Assembly (NCBI GenBank): GCA_003513845.1
Contig: DOTB01000022.1
Span: 1-14,835, forward strand
DNA length: 14,835 bases
Direction: 5' to 3'
Source of the DNA: Candidatus Atribacteria bacterium
GTDB taxonomy: Bacteria; Atribacterota; Phoenicimicrobiia; Phoenicimicrobiales; Phoenicimicrobiaceae
Under the pieces are notes generated by a model. That model ran no database searches. It saw only the letters and a list, made by a program, of their open reading frames with translations, and had not been told where the DNA came from. This document shows, in pieces, positions 1 through 7,381 of the stretch. How positions within the stretch are numbered: the stretch's first letter is position 1; every line of letters begins with the position of its first letter. The translations under genes were made by a program, and so were the position numbers.

Positions 1-17
1 TTAATTTGTTCTATAAT

Positions 18-1730
18 TTATTCAACAATCGTAGTTAATCGGACCCCTTTGCCAATTCTATTTACCAAAAACTGAATGACACCTAAGGCAATTAAAATGA
101 TAATGATGAGAATAATACTCATAGCGGCAGCCCGAGCATATTGAGTATTATCTACAAATCCCAGTATAGCAATAGTAATAAGATTCCACTTTCCAGAAAC
201 AACAAAGATGACTGCACTGATGGCGGTCATTGCTTTTACAAAACCGTAAGCAAGCCCAGAGAAAAAGGCTGGAGCAATCATAGGCAGGGTAATTTTACGA
301 AAAGTAGTATTACTATCTGCTCCTAAATCAGTGGATGCCTCTTCGATAGCTGGATCAATCTGCTGTAATGCTGCAATTCCAGAGCGAATACCAACTGGCA
401 TATCTCTAAAAATTAACAATATAATAATAATCAAGGCAGTGCCGGTTAAAATAAAAGGAAAGAGAATAGATTTTTGATTAAAAGCAAGGATGTAACCGAT
501 TCCAACCACTGTTCCGGGAACGGCAAAGGTGAGCATGGATATGAATTCCATTAGACCACGCCCGATAAATTTTTTCCGGATAATAAGATAAGCGATAAAC
601 ATTCCTAATATACCTGTGATAGGAGTAGCTATAGAAGATAAGAAGACAGAATCAAAAAGATAATCTTTACCAACTTCCAACATTTCTACATAGTTTTTTA
701 AGGTTAGGGTAGGATTAACACCCCACAAGGTTTGAAAGGAACCATAGACAATGGTACCGTAGAATAAAAGGACAATTCCGGTATATAACAGGCAGACACC
801 ATAAACTGGTAATTTAATATACCAATCTAAATTTTTTACAGTAGCCCCGGTTGGTTTGCCGGTGACTGTAACATAAGATTTTCGAGAAACCCAGTATTTT
901 TGCAGAAAAAAAGCAGTAATAGTAGGGATAAGTAATAACATAGCTAAGGTGGAACCACGAGGGAGATCATACATACCAGTAATTTGCAGGTAGGCTTGAA
1001 CTGAAAGAACTCTGAAATCTCCGGAGATAACCATGGGGTTACCAAAATCAGCCATAGATTGAATGAAGACCAATAACCAGGCACTGGCAATACCAGGGGT
1101 AGCCAGTGGTAGAGTTATGGTGGAAAACACCTTAGACCAGGAAGCTCCTAAATCCATAGAGGCTTCCTCTAAGGAAGGATCAATAGCTTGTAATACCCCA
1201 TATAATACCAAAAAGGCAGTGGGACTATAGGCAATGGTTTCTACTAAGACCAGTCCACCCAATCCATAGATGGAATAATTTCCAATTAAACTTTTTAACC
1301 AGGGAGTAAGACTTCCTGCTCTCCCGAACAGTAATATAGCAGCCAGGGCAACTACAAATGGGGGGGAAATAATGGGGAAGGTTATGGTAAGACGGAAAAA
1401 ATTTTTGAAAGGTAAAGGGGTTCGGGTTAAAGCATAGGCAAAAAAAAAGCCGGCTATGGTTCCAATGGTAGCAGTATAAATTCCTAGTACTATACTATTA
1501 ATAAGAGGCTGCACAAAATATCTTTTAGAAAATATGGCTATATAATTAGAAAAGTCCCAGCTACCATTTATATACATGCTATTTTTTACTACTTGGAATA
1601 TAGGAAAGACGACGAAAGTAATTAAGAAATAAAAAATAAGTAATATAAAAATAAAGAGTATAGGCTCTTTCCAGATTAAGGTTAGCTGATCAATTATTTC
1701 TTTGATTTTTCTATTTCTGGAGCTATTCAT
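18..1730 (-). CDS. Fused two-domain ABC transporter permease (Fe(III)/organophosphate type, FbpB/AfuB-like)
   Basis: Inner-membrane channel of a binding-protein-dependent importer, 570 residues. The protein is two permease halves joined head to tail, about residues 20-285 and 305-565, each with roughly six hydrophobic segments. Each half has an EAA loop that contacts the ATPase: EEASMDLGA at 188-196 followed by LPLATPG, and EEASTDLGA at 463-471 followed by LPMIAPA. This duplicated layout is typical of the Fe(III), hexose-phosphate and 2-aminoethylphosphonate ABC families. It lies downstream of the binding-protein gene on the same strand, separated by a 15-bp stem-loop. The start ATG at 1730 has only a weak ribosome-binding site. 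No ATPase is present, and its gene probably follows beyond the left edge. The class is secure. The substrate cannot be told from the permease alone. Confidence 0.9.
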   Translation of the reverse strand: MNSSRNRKIKEIIDQLTLIWKEPILFIFILLIFYFLITFVVFPIFQVVKNSMYINGSWDFSNYIAIFSKRYFVQPLINSIVLGIYTATIGTIAGFFFAYALTRTPLPFKNFFRLTITFPIISPPFVVALAAILLFGRAGSLTPWLKSLIGNYSIYGLGGLVLVETIAYSPTAFLVLYGVLQAIDPSLEEASMDLGASWSKVFSTITLPLATPGIASAWLLVFIQSMADFGNPMVISGDFRVLSVQAYLQITGMYDLPRGSTLAMLLLIPTITAFFLQKYWVSRKSYVTVTGKPTGATVKNLDWYIKLPVYGVCLLYTGIVLLFYGTIVYGSFQTLWGVNPTLTLKNYVEMLEVGKDYLFDSVFLSSIATPITGILGMFIAYLIIRKKFIGRGLMEFISMLTFAVPGTVVGIGYILAFNQKSILFPFILTGTALIIIILLIFRDMPVGIRSGIAALQQIDPAIEEASTDLGADSNTTFRKITLPMIAPAFFSGLAYGFVKAMTAISAVIFVVSGKWNLITIAILGFVDNTQYARAAAMSIILIIIILIALGVIQFLVNRIGKGVRLTTIVE

Positions 1731-1823
1731 TTTTTCTATATCTCGATATTTTTACCTAATAAATCTCTTTTTTTTCTTAAGCACAAGAAATTTTTTAATT
1801 TGGATTTCCTGATTTAAAATAAC

Positions 1824-1867
1824 CCCTGCTACCAATTATTTCTTTGCTTTTTTAATTGGTAGCAGGG
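1824..1867 (-). terminator. Stem-loop between binding-protein and permease genes (attenuator or 3'-end stabiliser)
   Basis: A perfect 15-bp inverted repeat: CCCTGCTACCAATTA at 1824-1838 pairs with 1853-1867 across a 14-nt loop. Read on the minus strand it lies just after the binding-protein stop and is followed by an A/T-rich run (GTTATTTTAAAT). It most likely ends part of the transcription or protects the upstream mRNA, so that more binding protein than permease is made. A short T-run also exists in the plus direction, but no plus-strand gene precedes it. Confidence 0.7.
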
Positions 1868-1898
1868 CTATTTTTAGCAAACAGGCACTAGGGAGAGT

Positions 1899-2903
1899 TT
1901 ATTTTCCAATTCTATCTCTCCAGGCTGCTACCCATTCGTCTTTGCTTTCACCAGCTAAAATATGGTCATAATCAATCAGATTAACTTGATCCAGGGTGAC
2001 TGAGCCTTCTGCTACGGTAGCTTTGGGATTGACCGGGAGGCGGCTATATTTCTGGAATAGATCCTGAGCTTTTACTGTAAAACACCAATCGATGAACTGT
2101 TTTCCTAATTCCGGTTCAGGACCACCTTTAATAAGAGAGAGACCTCCTACTTCATAGCCAGTTCCCTCTTCCGGGAAGGTCATAACTACTGGATAGCCGG
2201 CATTAATCCCTTTAGCTAAAATATCATGGGAAAAAGCTATTCCTACTGCAATTTCGCCTAAACCGACCATTCCGATACAGGCGGTACCAGATTGAGTGTA
2301 TTGGAAAATACTATGCCGATCAAACTCTTCCCACCAATCCAGGGCTTCTTCTAATCCCCACATTTGAACTAAAGTGGCAAACGTGGTATAAGCAGTACCG
2401 GAGGTATAGGGATAAGCCAAGGCTACATTCTGTTTTAATTTGGGATGGAGTAAATCATCCCAGCTGGTCGGGGCTTCCATATCATTTTCTGCTAAGAAAT
2501 TGGTGTTGGTAACAAATCCAATTGCCCCAGTGTAGAATCCAGTCCAGGCCCAATCATCAGCATGGAATAGTTCTGGCAATTCAAAATCAGTATTGGGTTT
2601 ATAAGGCTCCAGCAGTCCTTTGGAAGCTGCATTAATATGAGAGGTATTGGAACCAGCATGCCAGACGCTGGCCTGGGGATTACTTGCTTCAGCTTCAATT
2701 CTCGCTAAAACCTCACCAGAGGATAATCTTACCCACTGCACATCAATGCCTGTTTCTTCTTCAAAAGAATCAATATAGTATTTTGCTTCTTCGGTATCAA
2801 AAGCAGTATAGATATGCAGGACTTTTTTTTGAGCTAAAACATTTCCGTTAAGGCAAAAAAATACCAGAATAATAGTAAAGACAATCAATAGAAATTTTCT
2901 CAT
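1899..2903 (-). CDS. Periplasmic solute-binding protein, FbpA/AfuA/PhnS-like class
   Basis: Captures the substrate for the permease encoded downstream. 334 residues. Residues 1-24 form a Sec signal peptide ending VLA-Q. There is no lipobox, so the mature protein should be free in a periplasm. The mature start (KKVLHIYTAFD) and the SSGE segment at 61-64 fit the iron/organophosphate binding-protein superfamily. Iron-binding FbpA has two adjacent tyrosines in the GEIAVGI segment, but here the sequence is FSHD, with His226-Asp227 and a later conserved-looking Glu251. That resembles the sugar-phosphate-binding AfuA type more than an Fe(III) binder; this is inference from remembered family features. 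I chose the ATG at 2903 because GGAGG lies 8 nt upstream. A possible TTG at 2918 overlaps that ribosome-binding site and would add five non-signal residues. Confidence 0.88.
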   Translation of the reverse strand: MRKFLLIVFTIILVFFCLNGNVLAQKKVLHIYTAFDTEEAKYYIDSFEEETGIDVQWVRLSSGEVLARIEAEASNPQASVWHAGSNTSHINAASKGLLEPYKPNTDFELPELFHADDWAWTGFYTGAIGFVTNTNFLAENDMEAPTSWDDLLHPKLKQNVALAYPYTSGTAYTTFATLVQMWGLEEALDWWEEFDRHSIFQYTQSGTACIGMVGLGEIAVGIAFSHDILAKGINAGYPVVMTFPEEGTGYEVGGLSLIKGGPEPELGKQFIDWCFTVKAQDLFQKYSRLPVNPKATVAEGSVTLDQVNLIDYDHILAGESKDEWVAAWRDRIGK

Positions 2904-2945
2904 CACATAAACCTCCAAAATTTATTAATTCGCTATACTTAGGTA

Positions 2946-2951
2946 ATTATA
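2946..2951 (-). promoter_or_regulatory. Possible -10 box for the binding-protein operon
   Basis: A perfect TATAAT on the minus strand lies about 43 nt upstream of the chosen ATG. A TTGTGT sits 15 nt further upstream as a poor -35. The position is sensible, but the -35 match and spacing are suboptimal and the region is very AT-rich, so this is tentative. Confidence 0.3.
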
Positions 2952-3054
2952 TCTAACACACTAACAACACAATTTATTATTCTATCACCCCCTTTGAAAC
3001 CAATCAAAAAAATGTCTTTTAAAAAAAATCTATCTTGTTCCATAAACGGGATAT

Positions 3055-3091
3055 TCAAGGGGAAGAATTCCCCTTGATAACCCCTGAATTA
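3055..3091. repeat. Dispersed palindromic repeat, unit A, copy 1
   Basis: Contains a perfect 10-bp hairpin (TCAAGGGGAA at 3055-3064 with 3068-3077, loop GAA), followed by TAACCCCTGAATTA. The same unit recurs inverted at 4666-4703 and partially at 3432-3454. No gene overlaps it. The 2904-3782 interval holds no convincing ORF and is mostly repeats like this one. Confidence 0.75.
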
Positions 3092-3115
3092 CATTCCGAC
3101 TAGCAACTGTATTTA

Positions 3116-3163
3116 AACGGTATACGTTATACGTAATACGATATACCATTTTGTCATTGCGAG
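3116..3163. repeat. Dispersed repeat, unit C, copy 1
   Basis: A 48-bp unit made of a TATACGTTATAC / TAATACGATATACC block followed by TTTTGTCATTGCGAG. It matches 3258-3305 at 44 of 48 positions in the same orientation. The first block is itself roughly palindromic (GGTATA...TATACC). Confidence 0.8.
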
Positions 3164-3257
3164 AAGCCAATTCAGTAATAAGTAACTAGTAATAAGTAAT
3201 AAGCAATAGGCAAACTAAATGCCAGATACCAGCGACTAACAAACAGCGACTAATTTT

Positions 3258-3305
3258 AACGATATACGTTATACTTAATACAATATACTATTTTGTCATT
3301 GCGAG
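3258..3305. repeat. Dispersed repeat, unit C, copy 2
   Basis: Direct copy of 3116-3163, offset by 142 bp. It continues into GAAGGGAGCGAAGCAATCTC (3310-3329), so the GTCATTGCGAG...GCAATCTC stretch has the look of a widespread extragenic palindrome of environmental bacteria. A degenerate partner half with the hairpin AGACCG/CGGTCT lies at 3415-3432. Confidence 0.8.
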
Positions 3306-3431
3306 CAACCGAAGGGAGCGAAGCAATCTCATTCACTCCTACCCACAGTATTATAAATAGTTAGCAGTTTTCAGTCAAAAATGTGGGTATAATATATAAT
3401 AGTATAATAGTATGAGACCGCCACGCCGGTC

Positions 3432-3454
3432 TTCCCCTTGACAATCCCTGAATT
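3432..3454. repeat. Dispersed repeat, unit A, partial copy 2
   Basis: TTCCCCTTGACAATCCCTGAATT resembles the right half of the 3055-3091 unit, in the same orientation, and lacks the left arm of its hairpin. It directly abuts the AGACCG/CGGTCT hairpin. Confidence 0.6.
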
Positions 3455-3494
3455 CAAGTAAGAATTTATTGTCCTTTCCTCTTCCTCTCTCCTG

Positions 3495-3534
3495 CCTCTC
3501 CCTCGAAGGGAGAGGGTTAAGGTGAGGGTGATAA
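3495..3534. repeat. Dispersed palindromic repeat, unit B, copy 1
   Basis: A 9-bp hairpin (CCTCTCCCT at 3495-3503 with 3507-3515) followed by GTTAAGGTGAGGGTGATAA. The AGAGGGTTAAGGTGA core recurs inverted at 4601-4615. Strings of this kind are common as intergenic repeats in many bacteria. Confidence 0.7.
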
Positions 3535-3561
3535 CATATATTGTTCCTTATTTAAGAAAGG

Positions 3562-3609
3562 ATATTTTATAGTATCTGAATTCTAAAAAATTACGATGCT
3601 ATAAAATAT
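3562..3609. repeat. Long palindrome, unit D, copy 1, upstream of the CPBP gene
   Basis: The 15-nt arms ATATTTTATAGTATC (3562-3576) and 3595-3609 pair throughout, with one G-T wobble, around an 18-nt loop. The palindrome and the following 30 or so bases resemble 4524-4590 in the same orientation, so the CPBP gene lies between two direct copies. Confidence 0.65.
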
Positions 3610-3782
3610 TTTGACATAAAATAGAATATTTTTCAATGAAAGTATAATAAAAAACTAATAATATTAGGAAAAGATTTTATTATCTGCTAATATATATTAT
3701 ATCAGGTCATTAGAAAAGGCTACTCCAATATTTAAAAATAATTAGTACAAATAAATATGATAATAAACAGAGGGTTTATTTT

Positions 3783-4424
3783 ATGCAGTTTTTAGCCCAG
3801 GAATACCGGGAACTCAAGTATTTTGTAACAGACAATTATCAAGTTATCATTGTCTTAGGATTAGCCACTTTATCCCTGACTATGCAGTGGTATAGGCCGA
3901 TTGGCTCCTCACTGGCCTTAAGTTATATTTTCTATTTTATACTGTTACCAGTTTTGACTATCCGGTTTGTGTTAAAAGATAATCCCCTCCATTATGGATT
4001 TGCTTTAGGGAATTATCGTATTTGGTTATATTATGTCTTGATTACTGTTATCATTAGTGTACCAGTATTACTCATCGGAGCAAAGTTTACTGCCGTCTAT
4101 AAATATTATGGGAAAGGATTCAGCTATTATGAATTTTTTTGCTTAACAGTACCTACCCTTTTAGCCTGGGAATACTTACTTAGAGGTTTTGTCCTGTTCG
4201 GATTAAAAGAACGATTTGGTAAAGCAAGTATCATTATCCAAATGGTTCCTTTTGTCTTACTTCATCTGGGAAAACCTGAAGTAGAAACATTATCCTGTAT
4301 CATAACAGGGCTGTGGTTTGGATGGATTGCCTATCGGGGAAAATCATTTTGGCCCACTTTTCTTATCCATGTCTTCATTAACTTTTTCATTAAATATTTT
4401 CTTAATTTTCAGAATTTTCTCTAA
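3783..4424 (+). CDS. CPBP-family (CAAX protease / Rce1-like) integral membrane protein
   Basis: A membrane protein of 213 residues with about six hydrophobic segments and the three signature motifs of CPBP intramembrane metalloproteases. Motif 1 is WEYLLRG at 129-135, motif 2 is FVLLH at 157-161, and motif 3 is HVFIN at 196-200. In typical members the motif-1 Glu pair and the two His residues form the metal site. Here the first Glu of EExxxR is Trp129 and only Glu130 remains, so peptidase activity is unproven. I recall a CPBP subgroup with this WE-x3-RG form. AGAGGG lies about 9 nt before the ATG. The gene stands alone, flanked on both sides by dispersed repeats, with opposite-strand genes further out. 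Its substrate and physiological role are unknown. Confidence 0.8.
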   Translation: MQFLAQEYRELKYFVTDNYQVIIVLGLATLSLTMQWYRPIGSSLALSYIFYFILLPVLTIRFVLKDNPLHYGFALGNYRIWLYYVLITVIISVPVLLIGAKFTAVYKYYGKGFSYYEFFCLTVPTLLAWEYLLRGFVLFGLKERFGKASIIIQMVPFVLLHLGKPEVETLSCIITGLWFGWIAYRGKSFWPTFLIHVFINFFIKYFLNFQNFL

Positions 4425-4523
4425 AATACCGAAGATTTTAAATGTTTGAATATGTAAATTTTCTAATGTATAATATAAATAAAAAATATATTCTTTGAGA
4501 ATTTTATTAGATTCTTTATTTGC

Positions 4524-4558
4524 GATAGTACTGGAATTCAAAAAATTTTGATACTATC
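4524..4558. repeat. Palindrome, unit D, copy 2, downstream of the CPBP gene
   Basis: GATAGTA (4524-4530) pairs with TACTATC (4552-4558). The interior GAATTC-AAAAAATT and the following ACTATCAAATGTT-like stretch match copy 1 (3562-3609) in the same orientation, with scattered substitutions. The rest of 4425-4764 contains repeats B and A and no gene I can support. Confidence 0.55.
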
Positions 4559-4599
4559 AAATGTTCTTTACTTAAATAGAGATTAATATATTTTAATAC

Positions 4600-4655
4600 C
4601 TTCACCTTAACCCTCTTCATTGAAAGGAGACTGGAGAGATCGGTGATAAACTATA
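4600..4655. repeat. Dispersed repeat, unit B, inverted degenerate copy
   Basis: TTCACCTTAACCCTCTT at 4600-4616 is the reverse complement of the 3511-3527 core, with one end mismatch. The following AAAGGAGACTGGAGAG part is diverged and no longer forms a clean hairpin. Confidence 0.55.
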
Positions 4656-4665
4656 ACCTTAATCT

Positions 4666-4703
4666 TAATTCAGGGGGTTATCAAGGGGAAGGATTTCTCT
4701 TGA
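4666..4703. repeat. Dispersed repeat, unit A, inverted copy
   Basis: The segment starting TAATTCAGGGGGTTATC is the reverse complement of the 3068-3091 half of unit A, apart from one extra G. It is followed by the other hairpin arm (TTTCTCTTGA) with two mismatches. With unit B' at 4600 it mirrors the A...B order left of the CPBP gene. Confidence 0.7.
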
Positions 4704-4725
4704 AGTTCTCGATCAAAAGTAAGAA

Positions 4726-5814
4726 ATTTAGAAATAGCCTTTCAGAAAACTAGCCCTTTGAAAATTAAATAGTAGAAAGAAAAGATTTAACAAAGCGAAT
4801 CTTATCTTTGTTCCCGGCCTTTACAGCTGCCAGGGCAATCAACAGAACAGTGATATGGGCAATAGTACAGTGATTGGAAATAGCCTGTAATCCCCCAACA
4901 CTCGGATTTTGCCTGGCCAGTTCCAGCAGCCTGGAGAAGATTCTCTCTGATCCACTGCGCAAGTCATAGACTTTCTTGAATTCTTTACTCCCATAATTAA
5001 TTTGCTTGCGAAGGTCTTCATCTACCACCTGCTGGTAGGCAAAACAACCGGTACCCTTGACAAACTGGGGATGCATCCAGGGACAATAAGGATGTTCTTT
5101 CCTGAACTTCTTTGAATGGATAATGGGGCAAAAAAACTTGATTCTGGTCCTTTTTCCTTTTTAAGTTGCGGGAAATATAAGGCTTGGCTTTTAGATCCCG
5201 GATGATAAAGGAAAGTACTTTGGCCGAATCGAGTGCTGAATCGGAAATGACTGCACCGATGGGAAAACTAAACTTATCGCTAAGTTTTCTAAGTTGAGGG
5301 ATGATCACTTGACTGTCTACCACATTGGCCGGTCTGGTTTCTTCTATAATGGGTAATTCAGACCAAGCATCACAGAGAACAAAATTCCGGTAACCCCAGA
5401 AATACCTAATCTCCTTCTGAGGTGGTTTGGGAAAATGGATCATGACACCCAGTCGGCTCTCCGGATCATCTTTCTCACTTCTTGCAACATACCATTATCC
5501 CTATCAGCTAAAAAGGGCGAGAAGTTCTCCACCTGAGGTAACCGAAGAGGATGAAAGCCGAAAACCAAGGCCAGATCAGAAAAATAGGAAATATTTTTCA
5601 TGTTCTTGTAAATGAGTGCTTTTAATAAAGATTCATAGCCTACAGGAGGCCTACCGGTGGTAGAATACAGTCTCTCAAGGGATGAGGTATCCAAAAAAGA
5701 GAACAGAATCTCATATCTTTCTAATGGTTTCAGATTAAAAGCAAGTTTCTGATGAACCTTAAATCGACTCATATTTTACCTCCTACCTTTCTGAAAAGTA
5801 ATGTCAAAAATAAT
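4726..5814 (-). mobile_element. Degenerate insertion sequence with a dead DDE transposase
   Basis: Bounded by imperfect terminal inverted repeats. The outward-reading left end is TTTCTGAAAGGCTATTTC (reverse complement of 4731-4748, extending to 4726). The right end is TTTCTGAAAAGTAATGTC (5788-5805, extending to 5814). About 18 of 26 positions agree. The length is about 1.09 kb, shorter than expected because the transposase has an internal deletion. I did not find a convincing target-site duplication. The right end lies only about 40 bp from the next insertion sequence. Confidence 0.55.
4765..5772 (-). pseudogene. Broken DDE transposase (IS4/IS1182-like DDE_Tnp_1 superfamily)
   Basis: Three minus-strand pieces in different frames belong to one transposase. 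The N-terminal part (5772 down to about 5490) includes GRPPVGYESLLKALIYK. The middle part (about 5500 to 5155) has DPESRLGV, YFWGYRNF and an ISDSALDS segment likely holding the second catalytic Asp. The C-terminal part (about 5155 to 4765) has IKFFCP, MHPQFVKG and GSERIFSRLL with the final Glu. Between the first two pieces, MLQEVRK runs almost straight into DPESRLGV. The stretch that normally carries the first catalytic Asp is therefore missing, together with a frame change. A second frameshift lies in the A/T homopolymers near 5148-5160. A good GGAGG ribosome-binding site remains before the 5772 start. A working product is not possible without the first Asp. Confidence 0.8.
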
Positions 5815-5865
5815 TCACTAATTTTCTCTTAAACTCTTTATTATCAAATATTTTAGTGAAATTGA

Positions 5866-5925
5866 CTTGCCTCCCCCCTACTTTTATAGTAGGATTTAAG
5901 AAATCTAACCCAAAAAGGAGGCAAG
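5866..5925 (+). promoter_or_regulatory. Hairpin that sequesters the transposase ribosome-binding site
   Basis: CTTGCCTCC (5866-5874), inside the left terminal repeat, is the exact complement of GGAGGCAAG (5917-5925), which holds the transposase Shine-Dalgarno. A transcript entering from outside the element would fold the two together and hide the ribosome-binding site. A transcript starting inside would lack the left arm. Other insertion sequences are known to limit transposition this way; here it is inferred from sequence. Confidence 0.55.
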
Positions 5926-5929
5926 CCAA

Positions 5930-7381
5930 GTGAAAAAGACTACTCGTTTTGTTATTTGGATCTGCTCTAAGTTTACCCGCTCTGAAATAGAGCAAATTAT
6001 GCAAGGTCTCCTGGAGGTCTTAGCTAACCGCAATCCTGAGGTTAAACCTAAAGATGATTTTAAAGAGAAACACCCTGCCTACCGCAACTTCTTTGTTGAC
6101 TCAGAGCCACCACTTAAAGTTCCTCCCCAAGAAGCTCCCAGGTTAAACTGGAGAGAGCTTTTAGCTAATTACCAGAGAAAGAAAGGTCACCCTCTTTTAC
6201 CGGTTAATAGTAAAGACCTAAAGACCAAGGCACCCAAAGGGTCTTGCTGTAGAGTCTGTGGTGCCCCTGCAGAATATCTTTACTTTAACGATGGTAAAAA
6301 GCGCTCCCAGCTTAAGTGTAAGGTCTGCTCTTCCCTCTCTCAAATACACCCTCGTTATCGGAATAAAGCTAAATATTTTTGTCCCCATGGTGGCCATTCA
6401 CTTTATCTTTGGAAGGAACGAAAAGAGGTCTCCATCTATAAATGCGACAATGACCGATGCCCCTCCTTTTTAAAAAATAAGGGCAAACTCAATTTTGCTG
6501 AAAGGCTCCTAACCAAGGTAAAGTCCTCTCAGTTTAAACTAAGATATCAATTTAGAGAATATCATTTTACTGAAGAGCAGTTAAGTCATTCTGCCCCAGA
6601 AGAAAAAGATGCCTCTGACCTCTTTAAAATCCACAACTCTCTTAATACTTTATGCCTGGTCCTTACCTTTCACATCTCTTTAGGTATCTCAGCCAGAAAG
6701 ACAGCCTTTATTCTGCGGAATGTCTTTTCTCTCCCCCTCTCCTACCAGAGTGTCTTAAATTATACCGAAATGGTGGCCCCTTATTGCCATAGGTTTAATC
6801 TGGCCTATAAGGGAGAAGTAGACCCTATTCAGGCTGGAGATGAAGCTTATATCAAAGTGAGAGGCAAAAACTATTACGTCTTTTTCTTTATCTCCTCTTC
6901 TAGCCGCAAGATTACTGCTTATCATATCGAAAATAGTAGAGAGACACTACCAGCGGTTATCGCTATTAAAGAGGCTATTCGAACTGCTTCCCCTGAACAA
7001 GAGATTGTCCTGGTAACCGATGGTAACCCCTCTTATCCAGCAGGGATCCATTTTATCAACCAGAACTATGAGCCTAATCTAACCCATAAGAAGGTCCTTG
7101 GGCTACAGAACCTGGATAAAGAGTCAGAGGAATTCCGTCCCTTTAAAGAACTCATAGAAAGACTGAATCGCACCTACAAGTTTCATACCCGGGCGGCTGG
7201 TGGTTTTAATTCGGCAAATGGGGCAATTGCTTTAACTACTCTCTTTGTCACCTACTATAACTTCCTTCGACCCCATATTAGTCTTAATTACTCAGTACCT
7301 GTGCCCTTAGAATCCTTAAAGGGGATAGACACCCTGCAGGGTAAATGGGCTAAGATCATTAAGCTGGCTACTTTAGCTTAG
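5930..7381 (+). CDS. DDE transposase, IS6/IS240-like, with N-terminal zinc-ribbon cysteines
   Basis: 483 residues, apparently intact. The N-terminal half contains paired cysteines consistent with zinc ribbons (Cys107-Cys110 with Cys130-Cys133, and Cys151 with Cys172 and Cys177), followed by a helical region. The catalytic RNase-H-like core begins near 300. GDEAYIKVRGK gives Asp304, VTDGNPSYP gives Asp364, and KELIERLNR gives Glu410 with Lys417 seven residues later. The 60-residue Asp-Asp spacing matches the IS6/IS240 pattern, while the Asp-to-Glu gap of 46 is longer than the usual 34 or so. The start is GTG at 5930, with AAGGAGG 8 nt upstream. The exact IS family is uncertain. Function as a transposase is well supported. 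Confidence 0.88.
   Translation: MKKTTRFVIWICSKFTRSEIEQIMQGLLEVLANRNPEVKPKDDFKEKHPAYRNFFVDSEPPLKVPPQEAPRLNWRELLANYQRKKGHPLLPVNSKDLKTKAPKGSCCRVCGAPAEYLYFNDGKKRSQLKCKVCSSLSQIHPRYRNKAKYFCPHGGHSLYLWKERKEVSIYKCDNDRCPSFLKNKGKLNFAERLLTKVKSSQFKLRYQFREYHFTEEQLSHSAPEEKDASDLFKIHNSLNTLCLVLTFHISLGISARKTAFILRNVFSLPLSYQSVLNYTEMVAPYCHRFNLAYKGEVDPIQAGDEAYIKVRGKNYYVFFFISSSSRKITAYHIENSRETLPAVIAIKEAIRTASPEQEIVLVTDGNPSYPAGIHFINQNYEPNLTHKKVLGLQNLDKESEEFRPFKELIERLNRTYKFHTRAAGGFNSANGAIALTTLFVTYYNFLRPHISLNYSVPVPLESLKGIDTLQGKWAKIIKLATLA

Noticed and set aside
2904..2918. Upstream TTG start for the left binding protein
   Set aside because: The TTG lies within the GGAGG ribosome-binding site of the ATG at 2903, and the five extra residues would disturb the signal peptide.
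3116..3305. CRISPR array
   Set aside because: Only two repeat copies of 48 bp with imperfect identity and one spacer-like gap, no cas genes, and the repeats belong to a dispersed palindrome type.
3611..3648. TTGACA ... TATAAT promoter for the CPBP gene
   Set aside because: The boxes are about 26 bp apart, too far for a sigma-70 type promoter, and AT-rich DNA gives many such matches.
4344..4541. Minus-strand 65-codon ORF overlapping the CPBP gene end
   Set aside because: No ribosome-binding site, low-complexity Lys/Ile-rich product typical of AT-rich antisense DNA, and it spans a dispersed repeat.
5018..5772. Programmed ribosomal frameshift in the minus-strand transposase
   Set aside because: The joined frames would still lack the region with the first catalytic Asp, so mutation explains the break better than programmed frameshifting.
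5804..6004. Minus-strand 66-codon ORF across the left end of the IS6-like element
   Set aside because: It crosses the terminal repeat and the start of the real transposase, with no recognisable domain.
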